Source: an uncultured Paracoccaceae bacterium
Lineage (GTDB): Bacteria; Pseudomonadota; Alphaproteobacteria; Rhodobacterales; Rhodobacteraceae
Direction: 5' to 3'
DNA length: 60,937 bases
Assembly: GCA_947492475.1 (NCBI GenBank)
Contig: CANLNM010000013.1
Span: forward strand, 1-60,937
Shown here: in pieces, positions 37,243 to 47,141 of the stretch
Position numbering within the stretch: the first letter of the stretch is position 1
How the letters are laid out: each line of letters opens with the position of its first letter
Program-made: the position numbers and the translations under genes
Notes under the pieces: model-generated
What the model saw: only the letters and a program-made list of their open reading frames with translations
The model's database searches: none
Told to the model about the DNA's origin: nothing

Positions 37243-38226
37243 ATGCTTTTGTTTCTGACCCGCAGATTGATCTACATGATCCCGACCCTGTTTCTGGTGT
37301 CAGTGGTCACGTTCATCGTCATCCAGCTGCCTCCGGGGGATTACCTGGACACGCTGGCGGCCGAACTGAATGAATTGGGCGGTCTGGACGACGGCACCCG
37401 GCAGGCGCTTGAGGACCAGTATGGTCTGGGCCAGCCGATGTATGTGCAATATTTCAAATGGATGCGCGGTATACTGTTTTACGGTGACTTTGGCATTTCA
37501 TTTGAACGCAATGTGCCTGTGAATGATCTGATCTGGGACCGTTTGGGTTGGACATTTGCGATCTCGGTGCTCACGCTTTTGTTCATCTGGATGACAGCGC
37601 TGCCCATCGGCATCTATTCCGCCGTCAAGAAATATTCGGCCGGTGACTATGCCGCGACATTTTTTGGATTTGTCGGGCTCGCGGTTCCGAATTTTCTGCT
37701 GGCTTTGGTCATGATGTATGTCGCGTTCAAATATTTCGGCCAGAGCGTGGGCGGGCTGGTCAGCCCTGAATTTATCGGCGAACCATGGACAGTCGAAAAA
37801 ATCATCGACCTGTTAAAACATATCTGGATGCCGATTGTTGTTGTTGGAACGTCCGGCGCGGCGGCGCTGATCCGGATCATGCGTGCCAATCTGTTGGACG
37901 AGTTATACCGCCCCTATGTTGTTACGGCCCGTGCCAAAGGCATGTCCGAATTTCAGTTGTTGATGCGCTATCCGGTGCGTGTGGCGTTAAACCCGTTCAT
38001 CTCGACCATTGGGTGGATTTTGCCATCGCTTGTGTCAGGTGAAATTATTGTCGCCGTGGTGATGAACCTGCCAACAACCGGGCCGCTATTGCTGCGCGCG
38101 TTGCTGGTGCAGGATATGTATCTCGCCGGCTCTCTTATTTTCCTTGTCAGTATTTTGACGGTGATCGGCACATTGGTGTCTGACCTGTTGCTGGCATGGA
38201 TCGACCCAAGGATCCGATACCAATGA
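37243..38226 (+). CDS. ABC permease, DppB/OppB type
   Basis: A 327-residue permease (COG0601). The start at 37243 gives the usual DppB N-terminus MLLFLTRRLIYMIPTLFLVS. Six membrane segments and a permease loop (YVVTARAKGMSEFQLLMRYPV) are visible. Its stop overlaps the next permease start in ATGA. Confidence 0.92.
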   Translation: MLLFLTRRLIYMIPTLFLVSVVTFIVIQLPPGDYLDTLAAELNELGGLDDGTRQALEDQYGLGQPMYVQYFKWMRGILFYGDFGISFERNVPVNDLIWDRLGWTFAISVLTLLFIWMTALPIGIYSAVKKYSAGDYAATFFGFVGLAVPNFLLALVMMYVAFKYFGQSVGGLVSPEFIGEPWTVEKIIDLLKHIWMPIVVVGTSGAAALIRIMRANLLDELYRPYVVTARAKGMSEFQLLMRYPVRVALNPFISTIGWILPSLVSGEIIVAVVMNLPTTGPLLLRALLVQDMYLAGSLIFLVSILTVIGTLVSDLLLAWIDPRIRYQ

Positions 38227-39368
38227 GTGCGATTGATCAATCCATTGACCCCTTGGCCCAAGCTGATCCGCAAACCCCAGATTTGCTAGGTCCACGTGCG
38301 CTGATGTGGCGTAAATTCAAACGCCACAAAATCGCCTATTTCAGCCTGTGGCTGGTCGGGTTCATCTATATTGTGGCGCTGTTTGGCCATTTCTTTGCGC
38401 CCGCGGATCCGGGCCAGACAAACCGGCGCGGTATTTTTGTCCCCCCGCAAGGCATCCATTTCTTTGTGACGGACCAAAATGGTGACAGTCGTTTTCAGCT
38501 ACATGCCAATGCGCTGGACATGAAAATCGATCAAGCCACCATGCGCCGCAGCTATGAAGACAGCGAAGATGAGATTATCCCGCTGGGCTTCTTTGTTGAG
38601 GGACATGAATACACCGTTCTGGGGTTGTTTCCGGCTCACCGGCATTTCTTTGGGCCTATTGATCCTGATGACACGTTTTACCTGTTTGGCTCGGACCGTT
38701 TAGGGCGCGACATTCTAAGCCGCATCGTCGCCGGAACCGCCGTGTCGATGTCCATCGGTCTGGTGGGGGTTGTGGTCAGCCTTGTGATTGGTGTGTCGCT
38801 GGGGGGGATTTCCGGTTTTTATGGCGGTTGGATTGATAACCTGATCCAGCGGTTAATCGAATTCTTGCGCTCCATTCCGACCATTCCATTGTGGATGGGG
38901 CTGGCAGCCGCAATTCCGCTGGGCTGGCCACCTTTGCGCACCTATTTCATCGTGACGTTGATCGTGTCGATGATCGGCTGGACATCCCTGGCCCGCGAAG
39001 TGCGCGGCAAATTCCTATCGCTGCGATCCGAAGATTTCATCACCGCCGCTCGCCTGGACGGGCTGAGCGATTGGGAAGTCATCCGCAAACATATGGTGCC
39101 CAGTTTTTCGAGCCATATCATCGCGTCACTGACACTGGCCGTTCCCCTGATGATCCTTGCGGAAACCTCTCTGTCCTTTCTGGGGATCGGTTTGCAGCCC
39201 CCGATTATTTCATGGGGAACATTGCTGAAAGAAGCCCAAAACATCCGCACAATCATCGAAGCACCTTGGCTTCTGATTTTTCCGGGCGCCACCATTGTGG
39301 TTGCCGTGCTTGCACTCAATTTTCTTGGGGACGGCCTTCGTGATGCCGCTGATCCAAATGCCCACTGA
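38223..39368 (+). CDS. ABC permease, DppC/OppC type
   Basis: A 381-residue permease (COG1173), longer than usual because of an insert between the first and second membrane segments (about residues 70-150). That kind of large periplasmic insert is common in oligosaccharide-type DppC proteins of alphaproteobacteria. The loop ITAARLDGLSDWEVIRKHMVP docks on the ATPases. It overlaps both neighbours. Confidence 0.92.
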   Translation: MSAIDQSIDPLAQADPQTPDLLGPRALMWRKFKRHKIAYFSLWLVGFIYIVALFGHFFAPADPGQTNRRGIFVPPQGIHFFVTDQNGDSRFQLHANALDMKIDQATMRRSYEDSEDEIIPLGFFVEGHEYTVLGLFPAHRHFFGPIDPDDTFYLFGSDRLGRDILSRIVAGTAVSMSIGLVGVVVSLVIGVSLGGISGFYGGWIDNLIQRLIEFLRSIPTIPLWMGLAAAIPLGWPPLRTYFIVTLIVSMIGWTSLAREVRGKFLSLRSEDFITAARLDGLSDWEVIRKHMVPSFSSHIIASLTLAVPLMILAETSLSFLGIGLQPPIISWGTLLKEAQNIRTIIEAPWLLIFPGATIVVAVLALNFLGDGLRDAADPNAH

Positions 39369-40395
39369 TATGAACATGCCTCCACCCACCGGCCCCGCCA
39401 TGGTCGAAATCCGCGATCTGGCTACGCATTTTTTCACAGATGATGGCGTGGTAAAGGCGGTGGACGGCGTTGATCTGGATGTCTTTGCCAATCGCACGTT
39501 GTGCATTCTGGGGGAATCCGGTTGCGGTAAATCCATCATGGCGCGGTCGATCCTGCGGATTGTAGACGCGCCCGGCCGGATCGTGCACGGGTCGATCACC
39601 TATCGCGCCAATGATGGCCGCCATGTTGATCTCGCGGCGGCGCGCCCCGGTTCCCGCCAGTTGCGCGACATCCGCGGTCAGGACATCGCGATGATTTTTC
39701 AGGAACCGATGTCGTCACTGGGGCCGATCACCAAAATCGGCAAACAGATTACCGAAACGATCCTACTGCATCGCAACATCCGCAAATCAGAAGCCCGCGA
39801 AATTGCGATTGAATTGCTGAACAAAGTTGGCATTCCACGCCCAGCAGAACGGATGGAGGCCTATCCATTTGAACTGTCAGGTGGCATGCGGCAACGGGCG
39901 ATGATTGCAATGGCCCTCTCTTGTGAGCCACGCCTGCTGATCGCAGATGAACCCACAACGGCCCTTGATGTGACGACGCAGGCGCAGATCCTCGATCTGA
40001 TTGCAGAATTAAAAGAAGACACTGGCATGGGGGTCATGCTGATCACCCATGATCTGGGTGTTGTCGCCGAAGTCGCCGAAGATGTGGCCGTGATGTATAT
40101 GGGCCGCGTCGTTGAAAAAGGCGACGTGTTTTCGATTTTTGAGGACCCAAAACACCCCTATACGCGCGCGCTATTGGCATCGGTGCCAAAAATCGGTGGC
40201 GCTAGAGGGGGGCGGTTGCCGGCCATTCGGGGCATGGTGCCCCACCCATTGGCGCGGCCATCGGGCTGCCCGTTTCGGACCCGGTGTGACAGCTTTATGC
40301 CCGGCACCTGTGACACAGCCATGCCCGCTTTGACGCGGTCCGGGGAAACCGATGTGGCGTGTTTCCTCCATTCAACTGAGGTGGCCGATGTCTGA
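39358..40395 (+). CDS. ABC ATPase, DppD/OppD type
   Basis: A 345-residue ATPase from the ATG at 39358; ATGs at 39343 and 39370 are also possible and none has a clear ribosome site. Walker [15 protein letters not shown], signature [15 protein letters not shown], Walker [14 protein letters not shown], and the oligopeptide C-terminal region with cysteines (GCPFRTRCD) that can bind an iron-sulfur cluster. It overlaps the DppF-type gene by eight bases. Confidence 0.92.
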   Translation: MPTDMNMPPPTGPAMVEIRDLATHFFTDDGVVKAVDGVDLDVFANRTLCILGESGCGKSIMARSILRIVDAPGRIVHGSITYRANDGRHVDLAAARPGSRQLRDIRGQDIAMIFQEPMSSLGPITKIGKQITETILLHRNIRKSEAREIAIELLNKVGIPRPAERMEAYPFELSGGMRQRAMIAMALSCEPRLLIADEPTTALDVTTQAQILDLIAELKEDTGMGVMLITHDLGVVAEVAEDVAVMYMGRVVEKGDVFSIFEDPKHPYTRALLASVPKIGGARGGRLPAIRGMVPHPLARPSGCPFRTRCDSFMPGTCDTAMPALTRSGETDVACFLHSTEVADV

Positions 40396-41383
40396 TCCCA
40401 TTCTTCAGGTACGCAATCTGGATAAACAATTCCCCGGCGCGGGCGGCATGCTGGGCAAAGCGGCAAGCCCGGTCCGGGCCGTGGACGATGTCAGTTTTGA
40501 CGTCATCAGAGGCGAAACATTTGGCATTGTCGGGGAATCCGGCAGTGGGAAAACCACGCTTGGGCGCTGTTTGATGCGCATCCATGATCCGACCAGCGGC
40601 AGTGTGATGTTTTCCCCCAAAGGGGCGGATCAGTCCGACATCACCACATTGGATAAGCAAGGTTTGCGTGACGTCTGGAAACGCATGCGCATGATTTTTC
40701 AGGATCCCCAATCGTCGCTGAACCCGCGTTTGCGTGTGGTTGATATCGTCGGTCAGGTTCTGCGCAAATCCGAAGGCCTGAGCGGGCAGGCCCTGTCGGC
40801 GCGTGTGTCCGGATTGTTGGAACAGGTGGGCCTGCGGCCAGAATTCCTGATGCGCTATCCCAATGCGTTTTCAGGGGGCCAACGGCAGCGGCTGGGCATT
40901 GCACGGGCATTGGCAACAAAGCCCGAACTGGTAATTGCTGACGAAGCCGTATCAGCGCTGGACGTGTCCATTCAGGCCCAGACCCTGAACCTGTTGCAGG
41001 ATTTGCAGGATGAATTCCAGCTAACCTATGTGTTCATCGCGCATGACTTGGCGGTTGTGCAGCATATCTGTGATCGCATAGCGGTGATGTATCTGGGTCA
41101 GATTGTTGAATTGTCGACCACTGAGGAATTGTTCGACAATCCCAAACACCCCTATACCCGCGCGCTGCTTTCGGCGGTGCCGATCCCAGATCCCCGCGCC
41201 CGCAAAGTCCGCACCAAAGCCCCGGCACTGGCCGATGGATCTGTGTCTAAAAACGGCTGCCGTTTTGCGGCGCGGTGTCCCCATGCCACCGACCTGTGTC
41301 GCGCCGAACGACCGCCAAAGATCACGATCAACGGCGCAGATGTGCTTTGCCATTATGCCACGGAATTATCAGCGAAAAATTGA
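40388..41383 (+). CDS. ABC ATPase, DppF/OppF type
   Basis: A 331-residue ATPase from the ATG at 40388. Walker [15 protein letters not shown], the DppF-type [13 protein letters not shown] segment, signature [15 protein letters not shown] and Walker [14 protein letters not shown] are all present. The C-terminal Cys-rich tail [15 protein letters not shown] matches OppF-type proteins. It completes the five-gene importer 35198-41383. Confidence 0.92.
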   Translation: MSDPILQVRNLDKQFPGAGGMLGKAASPVRAVDDVSFDVIRGETFGIVGESGSGKTTLGRCLMRIHDPTSGSVMFSPKGADQSDITTLDKQGLRDVWKRMRMIFQDPQSSLNPRLRVVDIVGQVLRKSEGLSGQALSARVSGLLEQVGLRPEFLMRYPNAFSGGQRQRLGIARALATKPELVIADEAVSALDVSIQAQTLNLLQDLQDEFQLTYVFIAHDLAVVQHICDRIAVMYLGQIVELSTTEELFDNPKHPYTRALLSAVPIPDPRARKVRTKAPALADGSVSKNGCRFAARCPHATDLCRAERPPKITINGADVLCHYATELSAKN

Positions 41384-41413
41384 CCCGCCATACTCGCCCA
41401 AGGAACCTTGTTT

Positions 41414-42637
41414 ATGTCCAGCACCCAGCCACCCAAGACCCAGCTTAACCCGGCACCATTTGTTGGCGCCGAGGCAAACCATCCGGCCAAAATCGCCGAG
41501 ATAAAGCCCATTCTTGTGCGGGTTGGTTGGCGCAATCAGCTCTTGGTCAAAGTTACGACCGAAGATGGTTTGATTGGCTGGGGCGAAAGCGGGCTGTCGG
41601 GACGAGAAGGCGCCGTTTCGGCAACGATCGCGCATTTTTCAAACTTTTTGCTGGGGCAGGATTCGCGCCGGATCGGGCGCATTTGGCAGGAATGTTATCG
41701 CAGCCAGTATTTTGAAGGCGGGCGGGTGTTGACCGCCGCAATTTCGGCCATCGATATTGCGCTATATGATCTGCTGGGCAAACGGTTGGGTGTACCGGTG
41801 CATCAGCTTTTGGGCGGCGCGCAGCGGGATCGTGTGCCGACCTTTGCCAGCACTATGGCAAAATCAACAGAGGCCATCATCGCCGATGTTAAAACATTGA
41901 CTGATGCCGGTTGGACCTGTGTTCGGACCTATCCCAGCGGGTTTAATGACAGCGAAGTTTTTGAACCCCGCGCAACCCTACCTCAGGCGGCGGCCGAATT
42001 GATGGCTGTGCGTGAAACCTTTGGGCGCGGGCTTGTGCTTGGGGTTGATATGCATCACCGCTATTCAGTCGCCGAAGCGGCAAGTTTCTGCAACATGATG
42101 CCAGCCGGGACGCTTGATTTCATCGAAGAGCCGATCCGCTGTGAAACACCAGAAGCCTATGCAACGCTGCGCACCATGACGGATATTCCTTTCGCAATCG
42201 GAGAAGAGTTTTCATCCAAATGGGAGGCCGCGCGTTATCTGGAAGCGGGTCTGACCCAATATATGCGCCTGGACATTTGCAACATTGGCGGGTTCACCGA
42301 AGCGTTGAAGGTCGCCGGCTGGTCAGAACGGCACTATGTTGACTTGATGCCCCATAACCCGCTGGGCCCTGTTTGTACGGCCGCGTCGGTGCATTTGTCT
42401 GCAGTGGTTCCCAATTTCAGTTGGCTGGAAATCCGACAATCACCTGTTGAACAACTCGGGTTTCATGATCGTGGATTGTTCCCGGTTCAGATGGAAATGG
42501 ACGGTCCAAATTACCGGGTTCCCGATGCACCCGGCCTGGGTGTTGAGGTCAGCGAAGACCTGATCAGCAGTACCAAAGTTGACGATGTCGAAGCCCCGCA
42601 TCTGCGGCGGCCAGACGGATCTGTCACCAATTGGTAA
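41414..42637 (+). CDS. Enolase-superfamily sugar-acid dehydratase (mandelate racemase group)
   Basis: A 407-residue protein from the ATG at 41414, with AAGGAAC upstream. The N-terminal capping domain and TIM barrel of the mandelate racemase group are recognisable. Likely metal ligands are Asp in LGVDMHHRYS, Glu in FIEEPI and Glu in IGEEF, and MPHNPLGPVCTAASVHLSA is typical of galactonate-dehydratase-like enzymes. The KxK acid/base motif of racemases is replaced (CVRTYPSGF), pointing to a dehydratase. It would turn an aldonate into a 2-keto-3-deoxy acid, possibly KDG. The exact substrate cannot be told. It follows the five-gene importer after 30 bases. Confidence 0.82.
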   Translation: MSSTQPPKTQLNPAPFVGAEANHPAKIAEIKPILVRVGWRNQLLVKVTTEDGLIGWGESGLSGREGAVSATIAHFSNFLLGQDSRRIGRIWQECYRSQYFEGGRVLTAAISAIDIALYDLLGKRLGVPVHQLLGGAQRDRVPTFASTMAKSTEAIIADVKTLTDAGWTCVRTYPSGFNDSEVFEPRATLPQAAAELMAVRETFGRGLVLGVDMHHRYSVAEAASFCNMMPAGTLDFIEEPIRCETPEAYATLRTMTDIPFAIGEEFSSKWEAARYLEAGLTQYMRLDICNIGGFTEALKVAGWSERHYVDLMPHNPLGPVCTAASVHLSAVVPNFSWLEIRQSPVEQLGFHDRGLFPVQMEMDGPNYRVPDAPGLGVEVSEDLISSTKVDDVEAPHLRRPDGSVTNW

Positions 42638-42679
42638 CCAAAGCGACAGACCTATTTTACGTATCAAACGGAGGATAAC

Positions 42680-43901
42680 ATGAAGCATTTGATGAAACTG
42701 ACGACAGCCAGTGCGCTTGCTTTGGCCGTGGCTGGCCCGGTGATGGCACAGAGCGTGACGCTGGATGTGACCGCCTGGAAAGGCAACGAAGCCGAACCAG
42801 CGGGCCTGCCCGAACTGATCGCCGCCTTCCAAGAGCAACATCCCGATATCAAAGTTGAACTCAGCTATATTGGCCGTTTGGACACAGATACCGTTATTCC
42901 GCCGCGTTTACAGGGCGGGGATCCGCCGGATGTCATGATGACGGACATGCCGTTGCTTGATGTGTGGGGCAATGCCGGGTTGCTGACGGATCTGGGCACG
43001 GACAGTGAATGGTATGGACGGATTCCCGCCGATTTGCAGGGCGCGCTGACATCAGGTGATGCGGCATATATTATGCCACTCGAAGTCATCGGCATGGGCA
43101 ATTTTGTCAATATGGGCCTGCTGCGCGAAGTGGGACTCCAAGAGCCGCCCACCACCATTGACGAGCTGATTGCCGCATGTGGTGCGCTGTCGGATGCGGG
43201 TATCAATCCGATGATCTTTACCGGCGCCTTTGTTCCTGATCGCCAACGGGATCGAAGCGTCTGATGTGGAACCAGCTGTGTTGGGGTCTGGCGAGGCCAG
43301 CTTTGCTGAGGATGCGGGCTTTAACGCCGGTATGGACCTGATCCGCCAATTGATGGACGCTGAATGTTTTGATCCTGATGCACAGGCTGGCCTTGATCCA
43401 TGGAGCACAGCCCTGACCGAATTTCAGGGTGGCAACTTTGCGATGATGCCGCAGGGCGCGTGGAACATCACGGCGTTCTCAGATGTCGAAGGGCTGGATT
43501 TTGTCTTTGCGCCGATCCCGTCTGGTCAGGATAGCGGTGTTGCACTTGATCTGTTTGGGATTGGGTGGTCAATTGCCTCTGGTAGCGAAAACCAAGAAGC
43601 GGCGCGCACCTTTGTGGAATGGTTTGCACAGCCAGAGCAGATTCAGGTGATGATCGACGCTGAATCCGCCTATACGCCGTTTGACGATGGCGCCAGCGGC
43701 ATGCCTGCGCTTGCTGCGTCATATGATGCGGCGCGCGAAAATGGCGGCATTATCAACTATCCTTTTGCGTTGTTGCAGTGGCCAAAGCCGCTCGAGGGCG
43801 AAATCTGGGATAGCTTGACGGGCTTTTTGTTGAACACGGACCGAACAAATGCAGATGTTCTGGAACGTTGGGACGAGGCTGTCGAAGACGCCAATTTCTG
43901 A
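42680..43901 (+). pseudogene. Frameshifted ABC sugar-binding protein (family 1)
   Basis: The first frame (42680-43264) has a signal peptide (MKHLMKLTTASALALAVAGPVMA) and a normal binding-protein N-domain up to INPMIFTGAF, then runs into VPDRQRDRSV and stops. The rest of the protein continues in another frame from about 43230 (FLIANGIEASDVEPAV) to 43901 with an intact C-domain. The total of 1,222 bases is one more than a multiple of three, so one base was gained or two lost near 43225-43235. Together the pieces give about 406 residues, a normal length. The permeases downstream are intact. It is either a real inactivating mutation or an assembly error. Confidence 0.85.
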
Positions 43902-43909
43902 TAAAGAGC

Positions 43910-43936
43910 GCTGAGGCATTCACAGCGTGCCTCAGC
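43910..43936 (+). promoter_or_regulatory. Intercistronic hairpin after the frameshifted binding protein
   Basis: GCTGAGGCA and TGCCTCAGC form a perfect 9-base stem with a 9-base loop, between the binding-protein stop and the permease start. It is the third ABC cassette on the plasmid with a hairpin at this position. Confidence 0.62.
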
Positions 43937-43960
43937 GGCTGACCTGGGAAAGGTTCTGAG

Positions 43961-44827
43961 ATGTCAAAACGGTCCTTCCTTTTGTTTACCCTGCCTGCAC
44001 TGATCGTGCTGGGTGTTTTTTTTGTGTATCCGATTGTTTTGACGCTTCAGCTGAGTTTCACCAATTCCACCGGAGTGGGTGAGGCGGATTTCACAGGGTG
44101 GCGTAACTATGAACGTATTATCAGCCGGGACCGATACCCTGCTGCGCTATGGGTCACGCTCAAATTCACGTTTATAGTCGTCACATTCCAAACAATCGCC
44201 GGGCTGTTTCTGGCTGCGTTGTTGCACCGATTGCCCGCCATTCGCAGTTTCTGCCGGGCGGCTTTGTTCACGCCGGCGATGATGTCTTTTGTTGTGGTGG
44301 GATATGTCTGGCAGTTCATCTATTCGCCATTTTCCGGCGGCTTGAACGCGATTTTGCGCGGGGCCGGAATGGATGGGCTGGCGCGGGGCTGGCTGGGGGA
44401 TCCTGAAACGGCGCTCTATGCCATTGCCATTGCCCATATCTGGATGTTTGTCGGGTATACGACGGCGATCTTTTTGGCCGGTTACGCAAATATTCCAAAT
44501 GATATCGAAGAGGCAGGGCGGCTGGACGGGGCATCCTCTTGGCAACGGTTTCGCCATCTGGAAATCCCGCTCTTGGCACCTTCTTTTACGATCAACATCA
44601 TGCTTTCAACGATTGGCACGCTGAAAACGTTTGAGCTGCCATTTATCATGACGCGCGGGGGCCCAGATGGTGCAACGCGCACACTGAGTCTGGAAATCAT
44701 CAACCAGCTATTTGGCAATTATCGCTTTGGATTTGCGTCGTCACTGTCGATCATCATGCTGATCATCGTGGTCGCCGTTGCCGTTGCACAAAACTGGTAT
44801 CTGCGCAGCCGGGAGAACGTCCAATGA
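43961..44827 (+). CDS. ABC sugar permease, MalF/CUT1 type
   Basis: A 288-residue permease (COG1175). The N-terminal membrane segment is SFLLFTLPALIVLGVFFVYP and the EAA loop IEEAGRLDGASSWQRFRHLEIPLL. It overlaps the next permease by four bases (ATGA). This cassette has no ATPase, so it would need a shared one such as that at 32056 or 59275. Its binding protein upstream is frameshifted. Confidence 0.92.
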   Translation: MSKRSFLLFTLPALIVLGVFFVYPIVLTLQLSFTNSTGVGEADFTGWRNYERIISRDRYPAALWVTLKFTFIVVTFQTIAGLFLAALLHRLPAIRSFCRAALFTPAMMSFVVVGYVWQFIYSPFSGGLNAILRGAGMDGLARGWLGDPETALYAIAIAHIWMFVGYTTAIFLAGYANIPNDIEEAGRLDGASSWQRFRHLEIPLLAPSFTINIMLSTIGTLKTFELPFIMTRGGPDGATRTLSLEIINQLFGNYRFGFASSLSIIMLIIVVAVAVAQNWYLRSRENVQ

Positions 44828-45651
44828 CTCCAATGAGACAGATACGTTCGATCCTGATCCATGCCTTTGTGTTGGCGCTTGTTGTCACATTGCTGATGCC
44901 GCTTTTGTATATGCTGACCATGTCATTCCGCACAGCAACCGAAATTGCCGCCCAACCGTTGGGATTGCCGGACCGACTGGCATGGGAAAATTATACGCAG
45001 GCGTTCACGTCTATGAACTACCTGCGTTCGGTGGCAAATTCGGTGGGGATCACCGTGTCTGTAACCATGCTCACCGCGATGTTGGGATCCATGGCGGCAT
45101 TTCCGCTGGCCCGCAACAGCAGTCGTGTGGCGCGGGGTTTGATTATGTTGGTGGCGCTCGGGCTTGCGACCCCGAACTTTGTGACCATCACGCCGATCTT
45201 TGTGATTTTCCGCGAACTTCAATTGTTGGATACGTATCTGGGGATCATCCTCGCCTTTACGGCCCTGAACCTGCCATTGGCGATTTTCTTTTATGTGGGT
45301 TTTATCGCCGCGATCCCCAAAGATCTGATCGAAGCCGCAAAGCTGGATCATTGCAGTGATTGGCAAATTTTCTGGCACGTTATCCGCCCTCTGCTTGGAC
45401 CTGCCACCGCGACATTGTCCCTGTTTGTCATGCTGATGGTCTGGAACGACTTCACCTATCCTTTGCTGTTGCTGACCGACAAAGACAAATTCACCGTGAC
45501 AATTTCGGTCTACCGGTTTGTTGGCAATCAGAACATCCAGCCTGACATGTTGTTCCCGGCGGCGGTTCTGGGATCATTGCCTCTGTTGATCCTGTTCGCC
45601 ATCTTTCAGCGGCGTATTGTGGCAGGTGTGACAGCAGGAGCCGTCAAATGA
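44824..45651 (+). CDS. ABC sugar permease, MalG/CUT1 type
   Basis: A 275-residue permease (COG0395) with the EAA loop IEAAKLDHCSDWQIFWHVIRPLL and the usual C-terminal KxxVAGVTAGAVK ending. It overlaps the SDR gene that follows by four bases (ATGA), so transport and the SDR are co-translated. Confidence 0.92.
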   Translation: MTPMRQIRSILIHAFVLALVVTLLMPLLYMLTMSFRTATEIAAQPLGLPDRLAWENYTQAFTSMNYLRSVANSVGITVSVTMLTAMLGSMAAFPLARNSSRVARGLIMLVALGLATPNFVTITPIFVIFRELQLLDTYLGIILAFTALNLPLAIFFYVGFIAAIPKDLIEAAKLDHCSDWQIFWHVIRPLLGPATATLSLFVMLMVWNDFTYPLLLLTDKDKFTVTISVYRFVGNQNIQPDMLFPAAVLGSLPLLILFAIFQRRIVAGVTAGAVK

Positions 45652-46403
45652 TCGATCTAAAGGAACGTGTTATTGTCGTGACGGGCGCTGGTGCGGGTAT
45701 TGGACTTGGGATCGCCAAGGCGTTGGCGTCATCTGGGGCGCAGGTGTTTGGATGTGATGTGACCCCCGAAAGCGCGGCGGTCATTACCGCCATTGGGGCA
45801 ACCCCGATCACCGCAGATGTCAGCGATCCGGCCAGTCTGACCCAAGCTGTCGCAACCGCACGACGTATTGGCGGTCGGCTGGACGGGTTGGTTAACAATG
45901 CGGGTCTCACGCTCACGGCCCCGTTTCTAGAGGCAGAGATCGGCATGTGGGATCGGCTGTGGCAGACCAATCAACGATCGGTGTTGGTGGGATGTCAGGC
46001 CGCGGCTCGTATCATGGTCCAAGACGGGCGCAAAGGTGTGCTGCTTAATGTGGCATCCGTGCATTCCCATGCCAGCGCCCCGGATTACGAAGGATATGCC
46101 GCAACCAAGGGCGCGATCCTTGCAACGACCCGCGCAATGGCCTGGAGCTTGGGCCCGCATGGTATCCGCGTGAATTCACTGTCGCCGGGATTAACGATGA
46201 CCGAACAAGTTGCCAAAGTCGCAAAAGACAAGGCAACGGCCGATCTGTTCGCCACATGGCATGCAGATGGCGAAACCGCCAGCGTCACCGAAATGGCGCA
46301 GGTCGCGACGTTTCTGATGTCGGATGCATCTGCGGCACTGACCGGGACAGACATTGTCGCAGATCACGGAACCCTTGCGCATCTATGTGATTTTGGCGGG
46401 TAG
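45648..46403 (+). CDS. Short-chain dehydrogenase/reductase
   Basis: A 251-residue classical SDR: cofactor loop TGAGAGIGLGIA, NNAG, the catalytic serine in NVASVHSHAS and the Tyr/Lys pair in YAATK. It is translationally coupled to the permease before it, so it probably acts on the imported sugar or its first product, for example oxidising a sugar to a lactone. The exact substrate is unknown. It ends the plus-strand block that begins at 42680. Confidence 0.88.
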   Translation: MIDLKERVIVVTGAGAGIGLGIAKALASSGAQVFGCDVTPESAAVITAIGATPITADVSDPASLTQAVATARRIGGRLDGLVNNAGLTLTAPFLEAEIGMWDRLWQTNQRSVLVGCQAAARIMVQDGRKGVLLNVASVHSHASAPDYEGYAATKGAILATTRAMAWSLGPHGIRVNSLSPGLTMTEQVAKVAKDKATADLFATWHADGETASVTEMAQVATFLMSDASAALTGTDIVADHGTLAHLCDFGG

Positions 46404-46531
46404 GCGATTAACTCAATGTGACGGGGCAAAATTTTGTACCCTGTGGGTGTCGCCGCATAATAGGTCTTATGTGAAATAAAATTGTCCCTTTGGCGGATCA
46501 GGTCAGGAATGACCCGTCACGTTGAATCGAT

Positions 46532-47140
46532 CTACCCAGCGCGAAAAAATCCCGCCAAAGCGGCGATTTCACCATCCCTGATATCATGCCCGTCTGCATG
46601 GATTTCTGTGCTGACGTCGGCGCCATTTCGGGCAAACCAGTCAATCAATTCTGCGCTCAGATGCCACGGACAGATTGGATCGCGGCGACCTGCTGTGATC
46701 AAAACGGACGTTCCCGCCAATCCCGAAATATCAGCGGGCGTCCATGGGATCAAAGGGTGCAACAGGCCCACACGATCAAACATTTTCGGCTGTGACATGA
46801 CCAAAGACGCCAAAATATTTGCGCCGTTAGAATAGCCAAAACCGTAAACCGGCGCGTCGGGATAGTCGGCCTTCCATGCCGCGACATAGTCCCCCAATTG
46901 CCGGGTGCGCAGGGTCAGATCCGCCATGTCATAGCGCCCTTCGCCGGTGCGGCGGAAAAACCGCGCCGCTCCGTTTTCATTCACGTCACCCCGCGGCGAC
47001 ACCACGCCCGCATCCGGACACAGCATGCGGGCCAGATCGAAAAACTGACGTTCATCCCCGCCCGTCCCATGCAAGGCAAAGATCAAAGCCCCGCCATTTT
47101 CCGCCGGGGTGAACTGGGTGATGTAGCTGTCTTTTGACAT
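46532..47140 (-). CDS. Alpha/beta hydrolase, MhqD/YpfH-type carboxylesterase
   Basis: A 202-residue predicted carboxylesterase (COG0400 type). The oxyanion region is ALHGTGGDERQFF. The catalytic serine is in GYSNGAN, the Asp in AGRRDPICP and the His in DGHDI. It starts one base after the stop of the dioxygenase-like gene, so the two form an operon. In Bacillus the hydrolase MhqD and the dioxygenases MhqO/MhqE are part of the quinone-stress response. The same pair here suggests defence against quinones or hydroquinones; that role is inferred from the pairing. Confidence 0.85.
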   Translation of the reverse strand: MSKDSYITQFTPAENGGALIFALHGTGGDERQFFDLARMLCPDAGVVSPRGDVNENGAARFFRRTGEGRYDMADLTLRTRQLGDYVAAWKADYPDAPVYGFGYSNGANILASLVMSQPKMFDRVGLLHPLIPWTPADISGLAGTSVLITAGRRDPICPWHLSAELIDWFARNGADVSTEIHADGHDIRDGEIAALAGFFRAG

Positions 47141-47141
47141 G

